This document shows, piece after piece, positions 41,950 to 50,799 of a stretch of DNA of 64,000 nt (position 1 is its first letter; the number at the start of each line of letters is the position of its first letter). A program made the translations under genes and the position numbers. Origin of the DNA: Pseudomonadota bacterium (GTDB lineage: Bacteria > Pseudomonadota > Alphaproteobacteria > Rhodospirillales > Magnetospirillaceae); assembly GCA_021782815.1 (NCBI GenBank), contig JAJXUO010000007.1:1-64000 (forward strand), given 5' to 3'. Under the pieces are notes generated by a model, which saw nothing but the letters and a program-made list of their open reading frames with translations, was not told where the DNA came from and searched no databases.

Positions 41950-42100
41950 CCGGTTAGGGTCTGACCGGTTTGAGGGGAGACTTCCCCCACCGAGAAGAGC
42001 GCGCCCAGGTTTGGTTGAAGCGCTCTGAAAACGTCCGCCTGATGGCCGCAGCAAGCCGTCCGGGCTTCGCCGAAGCCCCACGGAGGCCGGACGTGTTTTT
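41950..42100 (+). other. Structured leader before the glucosaminidase gene
   Basis: No gene is seen between 41885 and 42128. It holds successive inverted repeats: CCGGT/ACCGG (41950-41968), GGGGA/TCCCC (41974-41987) and AGAGCGC/GCGCTCT (41996-42026). A two-part hairpin CGTCCGG/CCGGACG enclosing GGGCTTC/GAAGCCC (42057-42093) is followed by TGTTTTT (42094-42100). The last looks like an intrinsic terminator or attenuator just before the gene. Confidence 0.5.
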
Positions 42101-42128
42101 AAGGATCAACTACAGAGCGATTGGACAC

Positions 42129-43088
42129 ATGCATCATCGAACTCGAACCACGTTGCGCGACGGCCTGTGCCTGGCCATTCTGGCCTCGTTCACCTTTGGA
42201 CTGATCGCCCTGGTCTCGAGCGGGCATCCCTCGCCGCGTCTCTCCGCCTCCGCCGAGCAAGCGTCCGTGGCCCATGGCCGCCTGCCGCCCGCCGCGCTGA
42301 CCATTCACGTTTCGGAAACCCGGACCGCCGGCCAGCTGTCGGCGGCGTTCGACCGCATCGGCTTCGATCTCAATTCGGTGGCCGCCGGCTACATCTCGGT
42401 GCCGCGCGTGCTGCTGACCCGTCTGCCCCGCGATCTCGACCGCATCGACAATCCCGATCTGCGCAAGGTGGTGTTCCTGCGCAGCCTGCTGCCCGTGATC
42501 CTGCAGGTCAACGAACAGATCGGCCAGGACCGCGCCCGCCTTCTGCAGATCCGCCACGAGGTCAATATCGGCCAGCGCCTCAGCCCCGACGAGGTGCAGT
42601 GGATCATGGCCCTGGCCGACGCTTACGACGAGCCGGAAGCCAATCTCGACGCCCTGGCCCGCAAGGTGGACGTCATTCCGCCGTCGCAGGCCCTGGCCCA
42701 GGCCATCGAGGAAAGCGGCTGGGGCACCTCGCGCATCGCCCGCGAGCAGAACGCCCTGTTCGGTCAGTTCGGCCAGGATGAAAGCGGGCAGTGGGATTAC
42801 CGCAATTTCCCCTCGCTGCTGGCGGCGGTCAAGGCCTATGCCCACAATCTCAACACCCATCACGCCTACCGCGAATTCCGTGCCGCCCGCGCCCAGATGC
42901 GCCGCCAGTCGGGCGGCATCGACGCCTACGCCCTGGCCGGCACCCTGCATCGCTATTCCGAACGGGGCGACGGCTATGTGCAGGATCTGCGCTCCATCAT
43001 ACGCGCCAACGATCTCGAGGCCTTCGACACGGCGCGTCTGAACAATCTGGCCTCCTCGGCCACCATCGTCGCCAGCAACGACCGCTAA
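42129..43088 (+). CDS. Bax-like peptidoglycan glucosaminidase
   Basis: A 319-residue protein with an N-terminal signal anchor (about residues 13-33) and a glucosaminidase-type (GH73/Bax-like) domain at about 190-300, shown by LAQAIEESGWGTSRIAREQNALFGQ and the SLLAAVKAYAHNLNTH segment. The Glu in QAIEESGWG is the likely catalytic acid. It should cleave peptidoglycan in the periplasm, for example in cell-wall turnover. The ATG at 42129 is the first that gives a clean anchor. The unusual leader upstream carries terminator-like structure, so expression may be attenuated. Convergent with proC. Confidence 0.85.
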   Translation: MHHRTRTTLRDGLCLAILASFTFGLIALVSSGHPSPRLSASAEQASVAHGRLPPAALTIHVSETRTAGQLSAAFDRIGFDLNSVAAGYISVPRVLLTRLPRDLDRIDNPDLRKVVFLRSLLPVILQVNEQIGQDRARLLQIRHEVNIGQRLSPDEVQWIMALADAYDEPEANLDALARKVDVIPPSQALAQAIEESGWGTSRIAREQNALFGQFGQDESGQWDYRNFPSLLAAVKAYAHNLNTHHAYREFRAARAQMRRQSGGIDAYALAGTLHRYSERGDGYVQDLRSIIRANDLEAFDTARLNNLASSATIVASNDR

Positions 43089-43091
43089 AAC

Positions 43092-43113
43092 AAGGGGGGC
43101 CGCGGCCCCCCTT
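43092..43113. terminator. Bidirectional terminator between glucosaminidase and proC
   Basis: A 22-bp palindromic hairpin: AAGGGGGGCC (43092-43101) and GGCCCCCCTT (43104-43113). Short T-rich tracts follow on both strands (TTTGTG and TTGTTTTA). It lies between converging genes. Confidence 0.75.
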
Positions 43114-43125
43114 TGTGCCTTTACT

Positions 43126-43917
43126 TCAGCCGGCCAGCTGGCGTGAGCGGTCCGCCGCCGCCGCCACGGCGCGGGTCAGGAGCGGCGTCAGGCCGTCTTC
43201 CGCCATCAGAACCTGCAGGGCGGCGAAGGTGGTGCCGCCGGGGCTGGTGACGTTCTGTCGCAGCACCGCCGCCTCATCGGCGGCCCGATGCAGCAATTCG
43301 CCCGATCCGGCCACGGTGGCCCGCGCCAGACGGGCGGCCAGATCGGCGGGCAGACCGGCGGCCTCGCCGGCCTGGGCCAGGGCCTCGGCCAGCAGGAACA
43401 CATAGGCCGGACCGCTGCCCGACACCGCCGTTACCGCGTCCATCTGGGCCTCGTCCTCGATCCAGGCCACCTCGCCCACCGCCGCCAGCAGCGCCGAGGC
43501 CAGGGCCCGTCCCGCCGCCGGCACATGGCCGTTGGCCACCGCCACCGTCATGCCGCGCCCCACCGCCGCCGGGGTGTTGGGCATGGCCCGCACCACCGCC
43601 GCGCTTTCGCCCAGCGTCCCGGCGAAATAGCCCAGGGTCTTGCCGGCGGCAATGGACAGGAACACCGCGTTTTTATAACGGGCATAAGGCGGCAGGGCGG
43701 CATCCATCATCTGCGGCTTGACCGCCAGCACCACCATGTCGGGCTGAAAGGCGGCGGGAACGGCCTCGGGCGAAGCCACACCCCGCACCCCTTCGATGCC
43801 GCTTTTGCCCGAAGGCTCCACCACGATCACGTCGGCCGGGTCCACACCCTGGCGCAGCCAGCCCGCCAGCATGGCCCCGCCCATCTTGCCGCATCCCACC
43901 AGAAGAAGTTTCGTCAC
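43126..43917 (-). CDS. proC: Pyrroline-5-carboxylate reductase
   Basis: A 263-residue NAD(P)H reductase making proline from pyrroline-5-carboxylate. The N-terminal nucleotide-binding motif is LLLVGCGKMGGAML (about residues 4-17). VLAVKPQMM, RAMPNTPAAVG and the proline-binding AVSGSGPAYVF and ATVAGSGELL segments are typical. The GTG start overlaps the stop of the upstream ybjN-like gene (GTGA), so translation is coupled. The longer upstream frame is not part of the family. Confidence 0.95.
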   Translation of the reverse strand: MTKLLLVGCGKMGGAMLAGWLRQGVDPADVIVVEPSGKSGIEGVRGVASPEAVPAAFQPDMVVLAVKPQMMDAALPPYARYKNAVFLSIAAGKTLGYFAGTLGESAAVVRAMPNTPAAVGRGMTVAVANGHVPAAGRALASALLAAVGEVAWIEDEAQMDAVTAVSGSGPAYVFLLAEALAQAGEAAGLPADLAARLARATVAGSGELLHRAADEAAVLRQNVTSPGGTTFAALQVLMAEDGLTPLLTRAVAAAADRSRQLAG

Positions 43918-44417
43918 GCCTGCCCCACAGTCTCGATCATGGCGGCGGCGATGGCGTCGGCCACCGATTTTCCGCCCCAGATCACGAATTGAAACGCCGG
44001 ATAGAACCGGTCGCATTCCTCCATGGCCACATCGATCAGGTCCTCGACCTGGGCCACGTTCAGATTTTCCTGGCCGCGCAGCAGCACCGAATGGCGGAAC
44101 AGCGGAATGCCCTCGTCGGCCCACAGCCCGAAATGGCCCAGCCACAGCCGCTCGTTGACCAGGGCCAGCAGCTCGTAAATGGCGCCGCGCTTGGCCGGCT
44201 GCACCTTCATGTCGAAGGACACCGTGAAATGCAGCGCTCCCACATCCTCGCGCCAGGCGAAATAGAGGCTGTAATCACACCATTTTCCCGGCACCTCCAC
44301 CGCCATCTCGTCGTCGCAGCGGCGATCGAACGGCCAGTCGTTGGCCGCGACGATCTGCTCGATCAGATCCAGCGGATGGGCCTGGGTCTCTTCGTCCAAG
44401 GTCATGGAATAGGTCAT
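43914..44417 (-). CDS. YbjN-domain protein (putative sensory transduction regulator)
   Basis: A 167-residue cytoplasmic protein of the YbjN family (PF10722): small, acidic, with WCDYSLYFAWREDVGALHFTVS and the C-terminal FVIWGGKSVADA. The molecular role is unknown; E. coli YbjN affects stress resistance and motility. GGGAGGT precedes the ATG at 44417. It is coupled to proC, a gene order seen in many alphaproteobacteria and recognised here from memory only. Confidence 0.87.
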   Translation of the reverse strand: MTYSMTLDEETQAHPLDLIEQIVAANDWPFDRRCDDEMAVEVPGKWCDYSLYFAWREDVGALHFTVSFDMKVQPAKRGAIYELLALVNERLWLGHFGLWADEGIPLFRHSVLLRGQENLNVAQVEDLIDVAMEECDRFYPAFQFVIWGGKSVADAIAAAMIETVGQA

Positions 44418-44535
44418 CGCGTCGACCTCCCTAAGGTCAGCGGCAGCGGTGCGAACCAATATTTTGGGGCCCCCACCCGCTCAGACCGCAGGATGCAGCC
44501 TATAAAGTCCCTTCCTCCAGTGCAAGCGAACAAAA

Positions 44536-44790
44536 TCACTCGGTCCCCTTCAGCCGCTCTTCCAGGGCCGCCAGGCGGGCGGCCAGGGCCTCCTGCTCCT
44601 CGCGGGCCTTGGCGGCCATGGCGCGCACCGCCTCGAATTCATCGCGCGACACCAGATTCATGCCGCCGAGGAAATGCTCCATCTGCTGACGGATCATGCT
44701 TTCCATCTCCGTTTTGAGGCCGGTCAGGGCGTTGAGGGCGCCGCCGGCCATGCGGGCCATGTCGTCGAAAAAGCGGTTGTCGGTCTGCAT
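44536..44790 (-). CDS. ubiK: UbiK/BMFP-family accessory factor
   Basis: An 84-residue protein. The N-terminal amphipathic part (about residues 1-45, with MARMAGGALNALTGLK) is followed by a coiled coil (about 48-80: AREEQEALAARLAALEERL). This is the membrane-fusogenic BMFP family, whose E. coli member UbiK helps ubiquinone biosynthesis enzymes. The length matches. It is divergent from hldD and on the same strand as ybjN-proC, 118 bp upstream of ybjN. Confidence 0.9.
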   Translation of the reverse strand: MQTDNRFFDDMARMAGGALNALTGLKTEMESMIRQQMEHFLGGMNLVSRDEFEAVRAMAAKAREEQEALAARLAALEERLKGTE

Positions 44791-44893
44791 CGTTCAGGAA
44801 ATCCCGGCTGGTGAAGATGAAGCCAATCCCTTGGCAGGGGGCACGGCGCAGCCTATAACAGAGCGGTACCTAGGTTCATCAGGGAAATGCGAC

Positions 44894-45880
44894 ATGTATG
44901 TGGTAACGGGCGGCGCCGGTTTCATCGGCTCGAACCTCCTGGCCGCGCTGGAAGCGCGCGGCGACGCTCCGCTGGTGGTGTGCGATCGTCTGCGCGACAA
45001 GGACAAGTGGCGCAATATCGGCAAGCGCGAGCTCTCGGACATCGTGCATCCCGAGCAGATCTTCGATTTTCTCGATGCCAACCGCGGCCGTATCACCGCC
45101 ATTTTCCACATGGGGGCCATTTCCTCGACCACGGAAAGCAACGCCGATCTCATCGTCGCCAACAATTTCAACCTGACCACCGCCCTGTTCGCCTGGGCGA
45201 TCCGCAACAATGTGCGCATCATCTACGCCTCGTCGGCCGCCACCTACGGCGACGGCAGCGCCGGTTTCGACGATGAATTCTCCTGCCAGGCCCTGTCCCG
45301 CCTGCAACCCTTGAACGCCTACGGCTGGAGCAAGCACCTGTTCGACCGCCGCGTCGCCCGCAAGGTGGCCGAGGGCAAGCCGCTGCCGCCGCAGTGGGTG
45401 GGGTTGAAATTCTTCAACGTCTACGGCCCCAACGAATATCACAAGGGCGGCCAGCAAAGCGTGGTGTCGCAGCTCTATCCCCACGCCGTCAACGGCGCCA
45501 GCGCCACCCTGTTCAAGTCGCACAATCCCAATTACGGCGACGGCGGCCAGATGCGCGATTTCGTCTGGGTGGGCGATCTGGTGGATGTGATGATGTGGTG
45601 CCTGGACAATCCCCAGGTCAGCGGCCTGTTCAACATGGGCACCGGCCAGGCCCGCACCTTCCTCGATCTGGCCACCGCCGTCTACCACGCCGTGGGCCGG
45701 GAACCGCACATCAAGTTCGTCGATACCCCGGTGAACATCCGCGACAAATACCAGTATTTCACCGAGGCCCGTATGGACCGCCTGCGCGCCGCCGGCTACC
45801 AGAAGCCCTTCACCAGCCTGGAGGACGGCGTGGCCGCCTACGTCACCCGCTATCTCGGCGCCGCCGACAGGTATCTCTGA
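44894..45880 (+). CDS. hldD: ADP-L-glycero-D-manno-heptose-6-epimerase
   Basis: A 328-residue SDR epimerase that makes ADP-L-glycero-D-manno-heptose for the lipopolysaccharide inner core. The NAD-binding motif VTGGAGFIGSN is at about residues 3-13, the catalytic Tyr-x3-Lys is in NAYGWSKHLFD, and FNVYGPNEYHKG marks the substrate region. A single start, MYVVTGG at 44894, with AGGG upstream is clear; the longer frame overlaps ubiK. It is followed one base later by lgt. The enzyme shows that heptose-containing core is made. Confidence 0.95.
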   Translation: MYVVTGGAGFIGSNLLAALEARGDAPLVVCDRLRDKDKWRNIGKRELSDIVHPEQIFDFLDANRGRITAIFHMGAISSTTESNADLIVANNFNLTTALFAWAIRNNVRIIYASSAATYGDGSAGFDDEFSCQALSRLQPLNAYGWSKHLFDRRVARKVAEGKPLPPQWVGLKFFNVYGPNEYHKGGQQSVVSQLYPHAVNGASATLFKSHNPNYGDGGQMRDFVWVGDLVDVMMWCLDNPQVSGLFNMGTGQARTFLDLATAVYHAVGREPHIKFVDTPVNIRDKYQYFTEARMDRLRAAGYQKPFTSLEDGVAAYVTRYLGAADRYL

Positions 45881-45881
45881 C

Positions 45882-46706
45882 ATGCCCCTGATGTTTCCCC
45901 AGATCGACCCGGTGGCCCTGCATCTGGGACCGCTGGCCATCCACTGGTACGCCCTGGCCTATATCTGCGGCCTGCTGGGGGGGTGGAGCTATCTGCGCTG
46001 GCTGGTGCGCCGCCCGCCCTTCGCCATGACCGTGGACCAGGCCGACGATTTCGTCACCTGGGCCACCCTGGGGGTGGTGCTGGGCGGCCGCCTGGGCTTC
46101 GTACTGTTCTATAAACCCGACTTCTATCTCGCCCATCCCCAGGAAATCCTCGAAGTGTGGAAGGGCGGCATGTCGTTCCACGGCGGCGCCCTGGGGGTGA
46201 TCACCGCCATCGTGCTGTTCTCGCGCAAATACGCCCTGAACCTGTTCGCGGTGGGCGACGTCATCTGCGTGGTGCAGCCGCTGGGGCAGTTTTTCGGCCG
46301 CATCGCCAACTTCATCAACGGCGAGCTTTACGGCCGTCCGGTGGAGGGCCATCTGCCCTGGGCCATGATCTTCCCCTCCGATCCCGCCCATCTGCCCCGC
46401 CACCCCAGCCAGCTCTATGAAGCCGGCCTGGAAGGCCTGGCCATGCTGCTGCTGATGCATGTGCTGTGGCGCAACGAAAAGGTGCGCGGCAAGCCCGGCA
46501 CCCTGGCCGGGGTGTTCCTGGCCGGCTACGGCAGCGCCCGCATCATCTGCGAATTCTTCCGCGAGCCCGACAGCTATCTCGGCTTCCTGTGGGGCGGCGC
46601 CACCATGGGCCAGCTTCTCTCCATTCCGCTGGTGCTGGCCGGCATCATCCTGGCGGTGATCTCGCAGCGCCGCACCGCGCCGCCGGCCCCGCCCGCCGCG
46701 CCATGA
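45882..46706 (+). CDS. lgt: Prolipoprotein diacylglyceryl transferase
   Basis: A 274-residue inner-membrane enzyme that attaches diacylglycerol to the lipobox cysteine of prolipoproteins. Seven hydrophobic helices are visible, with the family motif GRIANFINGELYGRP (about residues 140-155) and HPSQLYEA. It starts one base after the hldD stop; an internal ATG at 45891 would shorten it by three residues. Its stop overlaps the start of the next gene by 4 bp. The window encodes at least two lipoprotein substrates. Confidence 0.95.
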   Translation: MPLMFPQIDPVALHLGPLAIHWYALAYICGLLGGWSYLRWLVRRPPFAMTVDQADDFVTWATLGVVLGGRLGFVLFYKPDFYLAHPQEILEVWKGGMSFHGGALGVITAIVLFSRKYALNLFAVGDVICVVQPLGQFFGRIANFINGELYGRPVEGHLPWAMIFPSDPAHLPRHPSQLYEAGLEGLAMLLLMHVLWRNEKVRGKPGTLAGVFLAGYGSARIICEFFREPDSYLGFLWGGATMGQLLSIPLVLAGIILAVISQRRTAPPAPPAAP

Positions 46707-47764
46707 CCCCATTGGCCACGCTGCTGGCCCAGCGGATCCGCGAGAGCGGACCGCTGCCGGTGGAAAGCTTCATGGCCCAGGCCCTGGGCCATCCCCAGCA
46801 CGGCTATTACCGGACGCGCGACCCTTTGGGGGCGGCGGGCGATTTCGTCACCGCGCCGGAAATCAGCCAGATGTTCGGCGAACTGATCGGACTGTGGTGC
46901 GCCGTGGTCTGGCAATCCCTGGGCGAGCCCCGCCGCATCCTGCTGGCCGAGGCCGGACCGGGACGCGGCACCCTGATGGCCGACGCCCTGCGCGCCGCCG
47001 CCCAGCTTCCGGCGTTCCGCGCCGCCATCGAGCCGCACCTTCTGGAAACCAGTCCGGCCTTGCGCGCCTGTCAGGCCGAACGCCTGGCCGGCGCCGCCCC
47101 GGTGTGGCACGAGGATCTGGACGACCTTCCCACCGACGCCCCGCTGCTGTTCATCGCCAACGAATTCTTCGACGCCCTGCCGGTGCGCCAGTTCGTGCGG
47201 CGCGGCGCCGACTGGCGCGAACGGATGGTGGCGCTGGACGGCGAAACCTTCGTCTTCGCCGACGGCCCGGTGGCCCATCCGCAAGCCCCGCCCGCCAACG
47301 AGGGGGATCTGTTCGAGCATAGCCCCGCCACCGCCGCCTTTGCCGCCCGGCTGGGGACCCGTCTGGCCGCCCAGGGCGGCGCCGCCCTCATCATCGATTA
47401 CGGCCACGGCGCGACGGCGGTGGGCGAAACCCTGCAGGCGGTGCGCCGCCACGCCTATGCCCCGGTGCTGGCCGATCCCGGCGAGGCCGATCTCACCGCC
47501 CATGTGGATTTCGCCGCCCTGGCCCGGGCCGCGCACCCGGCCCAGGCCCTGCCGCTGGCCACCCAGGGGCGGTTTTTACGGCGCCTCGGCATCGAATTGC
47601 GCGCCGAACGGCTGGCCCGCGCCCGGCCGGAACAGGCCAATGAGATCCAGCGCGCGTGCCAACGCTTGATCGACGCCGCGGAAATGGGCACTTTGTTTAA
47701 GGTATTGGCCCTTACCAGCCCCTCACTCCCTCTCCCGCCAGGATTCGCCCCCGATGACGCCTGA
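46703..47764 (+). CDS. MidA/NDUFAF7-family SAM-dependent methyltransferase
   Basis: A 353-residue methyltransferase of the DUF185 family (PF02636). The SAM-binding motif ILLAEAGPGRGTLMAD is at about residues 74-89, preceded by GAAGDFVTAPEISQMFGE; FIANEFFDALPVRQF and IDYGHG follow. The mitochondrial relative NDUFAF7 methylates an arginine in complex I, so this bacterial protein is probably an arginine methyltransferase for complex I, by family inference. It overlaps lgt and pgeF in one operon. Confidence 0.9.
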   Translation: MTPLATLLAQRIRESGPLPVESFMAQALGHPQHGYYRTRDPLGAAGDFVTAPEISQMFGELIGLWCAVVWQSLGEPRRILLAEAGPGRGTLMADALRAAAQLPAFRAAIEPHLLETSPALRACQAERLAGAAPVWHEDLDDLPTDAPLLFIANEFFDALPVRQFVRRGADWRERMVALDGETFVFADGPVAHPQAPPANEGDLFEHSPATAAFAARLGTRLAAQGGAALIIDYGHGATAVGETLQAVRRHAYAPVLADPGEADLTAHVDFAALARAAHPAQALPLATQGRFLRRLGIELRAERLARARPEQANEIQRACQRLIDAAEMGTLFKVLALTSPSLPLPPGFAPDDA

Positions 47765-48536
47765 GATGATCTCCGTTTCGACATTGAACGAGGTGTTACG
47801 CATCCGCCACGGCTTCTTCACCCGTCAGGGCGGCGTCTCCCGCGGTCTCTACGCCTCGCTGAACTGCGGCTACGGCGCCGCCGACGCCCCGGACGACGTG
47901 GCCGCCAATCGCGCCCGCGCCATGGCCGCCCTCGACGTGGCGCCGGACAATCTGGTCACCGTGCACCAGCAGCATACCGCCGAGGTGGCGGTGATCGACG
48001 AGCGCTGGGCCCCCGGCGCCAAGCCGGTGGTGGCCGACGCCATGGTGACCAACCGCTTCGGCGTGGCCCTGGGCATTCTCACCGCCGATTGCGCCCCGGT
48101 ACTGCTGGCCGACCGCAAGGCCAACGTCATCGGCGCCGCCCATGCCGGCTGGCGCGGCGCCCTGGCCGGGATTCTCGACAACACCGTGGCCGCCATGGTG
48201 CGCTTAGGCGCCAAGCCCAACCGCATGGTGGCCGCCATCGGCCCCTGCATCGCCCAGCGCTCCTACGAGGTGGGGCCGGAATTCCCCGCCGCCTTCCTGG
48301 AGCAGGATGCCGACAATCACTTCTTCTTCACCGCCTCGCCCAACGAGGGCCGCACGTTCTTCGACCTGCCGGGCTATGTGGCCCGCCGCCTGGCCACCCT
48401 GTCGGTGGCCGAGGTCATCCGCACCCCGTGCGACACCTTCCGCGAGGAAAGCCGGTTCTTCAGCTATCGCCGCTCGTTGATGCGCGGCGAGAGCGATTAC
48501 GGCCGGAATCTCTCGGCCATCGTGCTGGAACGCTGA
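47754..48536 (+). CDS. pgeF: Purine-nucleoside phosphorylase/polyphenol-oxidase family protein
   Basis: A 260-residue YfiH/PgeF-family protein. Metal-site motifs are HQQHTAEV (about residues 74-81), TADCAPVLLAD (about 115) and AHAGWRG (about 135). Members have been described as laccase-like, as purine nucleoside phosphorylases and as peptidoglycan-editing enzymes; the true role here is not fixed by sequence. The ATG overlaps the methyltransferase gene by 11 bp. It is followed by a lipoprotein gene. Confidence 0.92.
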   Translation: MTPEMISVSTLNEVLRIRHGFFTRQGGVSRGLYASLNCGYGAADAPDDVAANRARAMAALDVAPDNLVTVHQQHTAEVAVIDERWAPGAKPVVADAMVTNRFGVALGILTADCAPVLLADRKANVIGAAHAGWRGALAGILDNTVAAMVRLGAKPNRMVAAIGPCIAQRSYEVGPEFPAAFLEQDADNHFFFTASPNEGRTFFDLPGYVARRLATLSVAEVIRTPCDTFREESRFFSYRRSLMRGESDYGRNLSAIVLER

Positions 48537-48552
48537 AACCGGCGGCCCCGCC

Positions 48553-49371
48553 ATGTCCGCCCGGCGCATCCTCGCTCCCCTGGCCCTGCTGGCGGCCCTG
48601 GCCGCCTGCGGACCCGTGCCCCATCCCTTCCAGCACCAGGCCCCCAATCCGCTGGTGCAGGATCGCCGCGCCCTGTCGGCCCTGAGCATCGCCCCGGTGC
48701 CCGGCCTGCCCGGTCTGGCCGAGGAAATGGTGAAAACCCTGGAGCTGGAGGATATTCCCGCCACCACCCACGCGCCCGGCGCCGGCGAACTGCGCTTGAG
48801 CGGACGCGCCCTGCCCTCGGGCGTGGTGGCCTGGACCCTGGCCCGGCCCAACGGCGACGCCGCCGGCGCCATCAGCACCCCCATTCCCCCCGGCCACTGG
48901 TCGGCCTCCACCCGCCACGAACTGGCGATGCGCGCCGCCGCCGACATCAGCCTTTGCCTGCGCGGCCCCGGCTCCGGCGACAGCGACCTGGAGCGCCGCC
49001 CCCATGTGGCCCTGGCGCCGCTGGTGGCGCCGCAGACTTTCGACGCCGACGCCCTTTATCACGCCATGGACCGCGCCCTGACCCGCCAGCAATATCTGGT
49101 CAGCGGCGATCACCCGGTGGCGGTGGTGCAGGGCCTGGTGCGCATCACCCCGCCGCCTCCGGCCATGAAAAACGGCCAGGACATGCTGGAGGTGATCTGG
49201 GTGGTGAAATCTCCCGACGGCCGCGAATTGGGACGGGTGTCCCAGGGCAACCCGGTGGACCCCATGCTGCTGACCGGATTTCTCGGGCCGCTGGGCCGCG
49301 ACATCGCCGATGCCGCCGCCCCCGGAATCGTCGAGGTGCTGCGCCATCTGCCGCCCGTCACCGAACGGTAA
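48553..49371 (+). CDS. Lipoprotein of unknown function
   Basis: A 272-residue lipoprotein with signal peptide MSARRILAPLALLAALAAC; the lipobox is LAAC with Cys19. The mature part has a beta-rich, periplasmic look, with single cysteine-containing DISLCLRG. No catalytic motif is evident. Position in the lgt-midA-pgeF operon with a short 16-bp gap suggests joint expression, but it gives no clear role. It is the sole unrecognised gene in this operon. Confidence 0.78.
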   Translation: MSARRILAPLALLAALAACGPVPHPFQHQAPNPLVQDRRALSALSIAPVPGLPGLAEEMVKTLELEDIPATTHAPGAGELRLSGRALPSGVVAWTLARPNGDAAGAISTPIPPGHWSASTRHELAMRAAADISLCLRGPGSGDSDLERRPHVALAPLVAPQTFDADALYHAMDRALTRQQYLVSGDHPVAVVQGLVRITPPPPAMKNGQDMLEVIWVVKSPDGRELGRVSQGNPVDPMLLTGFLGPLGRDIADAAAPGIVEVLRHLPPVTER

Positions 49372-49394
49372 TATTCATCCCGGACTCCGGTTTA

Positions 49395-49426
49395 TTGACA
49401 TTGCCTTCCCAGGGGCGCGCTGATAA
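49395..49426 (+). promoter_or_regulatory. Candidate prs promoter
   Basis: TTGACA at 49395-49400 is followed by GCTGAT or TGATAA around 49419-49426, at 18- to 20-base spacing. It is the best promoter-like sequence in the 124-bp gap before prs. The spacing is longer than ideal. Confidence 0.4.
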
Positions 49427-49495
49427 AGTCCGCGCCAACCACCCCATCCCCGTCGATCCCGACATCACTTCGGTCCGTCCCGAAGGGTAGCTCTT

Positions 49496-50428
49496 ATGAA
49501 AATCCTCGCCTGCAACAGCAACCGTCCTCTGGCCGAAGCCATCGGCAGCTATCTCAACATCGCTCTGACTTCGGCCACCATCCGACGCTTCTCCGACATG
49601 GAAGTGTTCGTCGAAATTCATGAGAACGTGCGCGGCGAGGACGTGTTCGTCGTCCAGTCCACCAGCGCCCCGGCCAACGACCATCTGATGGAGCTGCTGG
49701 TCACCCTGGACGCCCTGCGGCGCGGCTCGGCCCGGCGCATCACCGCCGTGGTGCCCTATTTCGGCTATGCCCGCCAGGATCGCAAATCCGGCCCCCGCAC
49801 CCCCATCACCGCCAAGCTGGTGGCCAATCTCATCACCAATGCCGGCGCCGACCGCGTGGTGACCATCGATCTGCATTCCGGCCAGATCCAGGGCTTCTTC
49901 GATATCCCGCTCGACAATCTCTATGCCGCGCCGGTGTTCTCCAACGATATCAAGAACCGCTTCGGCAACGAAAACCTGATGATCGTCTCGCCCGACGTGG
50001 GCGGCGTGGTGCGCGCCCGCATCATCGCCCGGCGCCTGGACGCGCCGCTGGCCATCATCGACAAGCGCCGCGAACGCGCCGGCGTTTCCGAGGTGATGAA
50101 CATCATCGGCGACGTCAACGGCCGCCACTGCGTGCTGGTGGACGATATCGTCGATTCCGCCGGCACCCTGTGCAATGCCGCCGAGGCCCTGATGAAGGCC
50201 GGCGCCACCTCGGTTTCGGCCTATGTCACCCATGGCGTGCTGTCGGGCGGAGCCGTGGCCCGCGTCACCGCCTCGCCGCTGGAAAGCCTGGTGACCACCG
50301 ATTCCATCATGGCCACCGAGGCGGTGCAGCGCGCCCACAATATCCGCCAGATCTCCATCGCCCCCCTGATGGCCGAGGCCATTCAGCGCGTCAGCGAGGA
50401 GCGCAGCGTTTCCAGCCTGTTCGACTGA
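49496..50428 (+). CDS. prs: Ribose-phosphate pyrophosphokinase
   Basis: A 310-residue enzyme making PRPP from ribose 5-phosphate and ATP for nucleotide, histidine and tryptophan synthesis. Visible motifs are [12 protein letters not shown] (about residues 124-135) and the PRPP loop [13 protein letters not shown] (about 214-226), plus the N-terminal [16 protein letters not shown]. The length matches the class I form. TAGCTCTT precedes the ATG without a strong ribosome-binding site. It is followed 7 bp later by a RidA-like gene. Confidence 0.96.
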   Translation: MKILACNSNRPLAEAIGSYLNIALTSATIRRFSDMEVFVEIHENVRGEDVFVVQSTSAPANDHLMELLVTLDALRRGSARRITAVVPYFGYARQDRKSGPRTPITAKLVANLITNAGADRVVTIDLHSGQIQGFFDIPLDNLYAAPVFSNDIKNRFGNENLMIVSPDVGGVVRARIIARRLDAPLAIIDKRRERAGVSEVMNIIGDVNGRHCVLVDDIVDSAGTLCNAAEALMKAGATSVSAYVTHGVLSGGAVARVTASPLESLVTTDSIMATEAVQRAHNIRQISIAPLMAEAIQRVSEERSVSSLFD

Positions 50429-50435
50429 ACCGGTC

Positions 50436-50795
50436 ATGGAGATTACCCGGCTGGACCCCGGCCCGCGCATGAGCGAGGCCACGGTGTGCAACGGCATCGC
50501 CTGGCTGGCCGGGCAAATCGCCGAGGACCATCCCGGCGCCCCGGTCGGGGAGCAGATGCGGGAGATCACCGCCCGCATCGACGCCGTGCTGGCCCGGCTG
50601 GGCAGCGATAAAAGCCGCCTGCTGTCGGCCACCATCTATCTGGCCGATATCCGCGATTTCGCCGAGATGAACGCGGTGTGGGACGCCTGGGTGGCGCCGG
50701 GGAAAACCCCGGCCCGCGCCACGGTGGAAGCCCGCCTCGCCGCTCCCGCCTACGCCGTCGAGGTGCAGGTGGTGGCCGCGCTCGAAACGCCCTGA
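50436..50795 (+). CDS. RidA-family (YjgF-like) protein
   Basis: A 119-residue protein of the RidA/YER057c/UK114 family, with SRLLSATIYLADIRDF and KTPARATVEARLAAPAY (Arg in ARATVEARL). RidA hydrolyses reactive enamine/imine intermediates, often from threonine dehydratase; ilvA is elsewhere in this window. The sequence is a diverged family branch, so the substrate is unsure. It starts 7 bp after prs and converges with rnhA, leaving a 4-bp gap between stops. Confidence 0.88.
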   Translation: MEITRLDPGPRMSEATVCNGIAWLAGQIAEDHPGAPVGEQMREITARIDAVLARLGSDKSRLLSATIYLADIRDFAEMNAVWDAWVAPGKTPARATVEARLAAPAYAVEVQVVAALETP

Positions 50796-50799
50796 CCGC

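Noticed and set aside
44696-44893. Upstream extension of hldD
   Set aside because: The extra residues overlap ubiK on the other strand and precede the conserved N-terminal NAD-binding motif.
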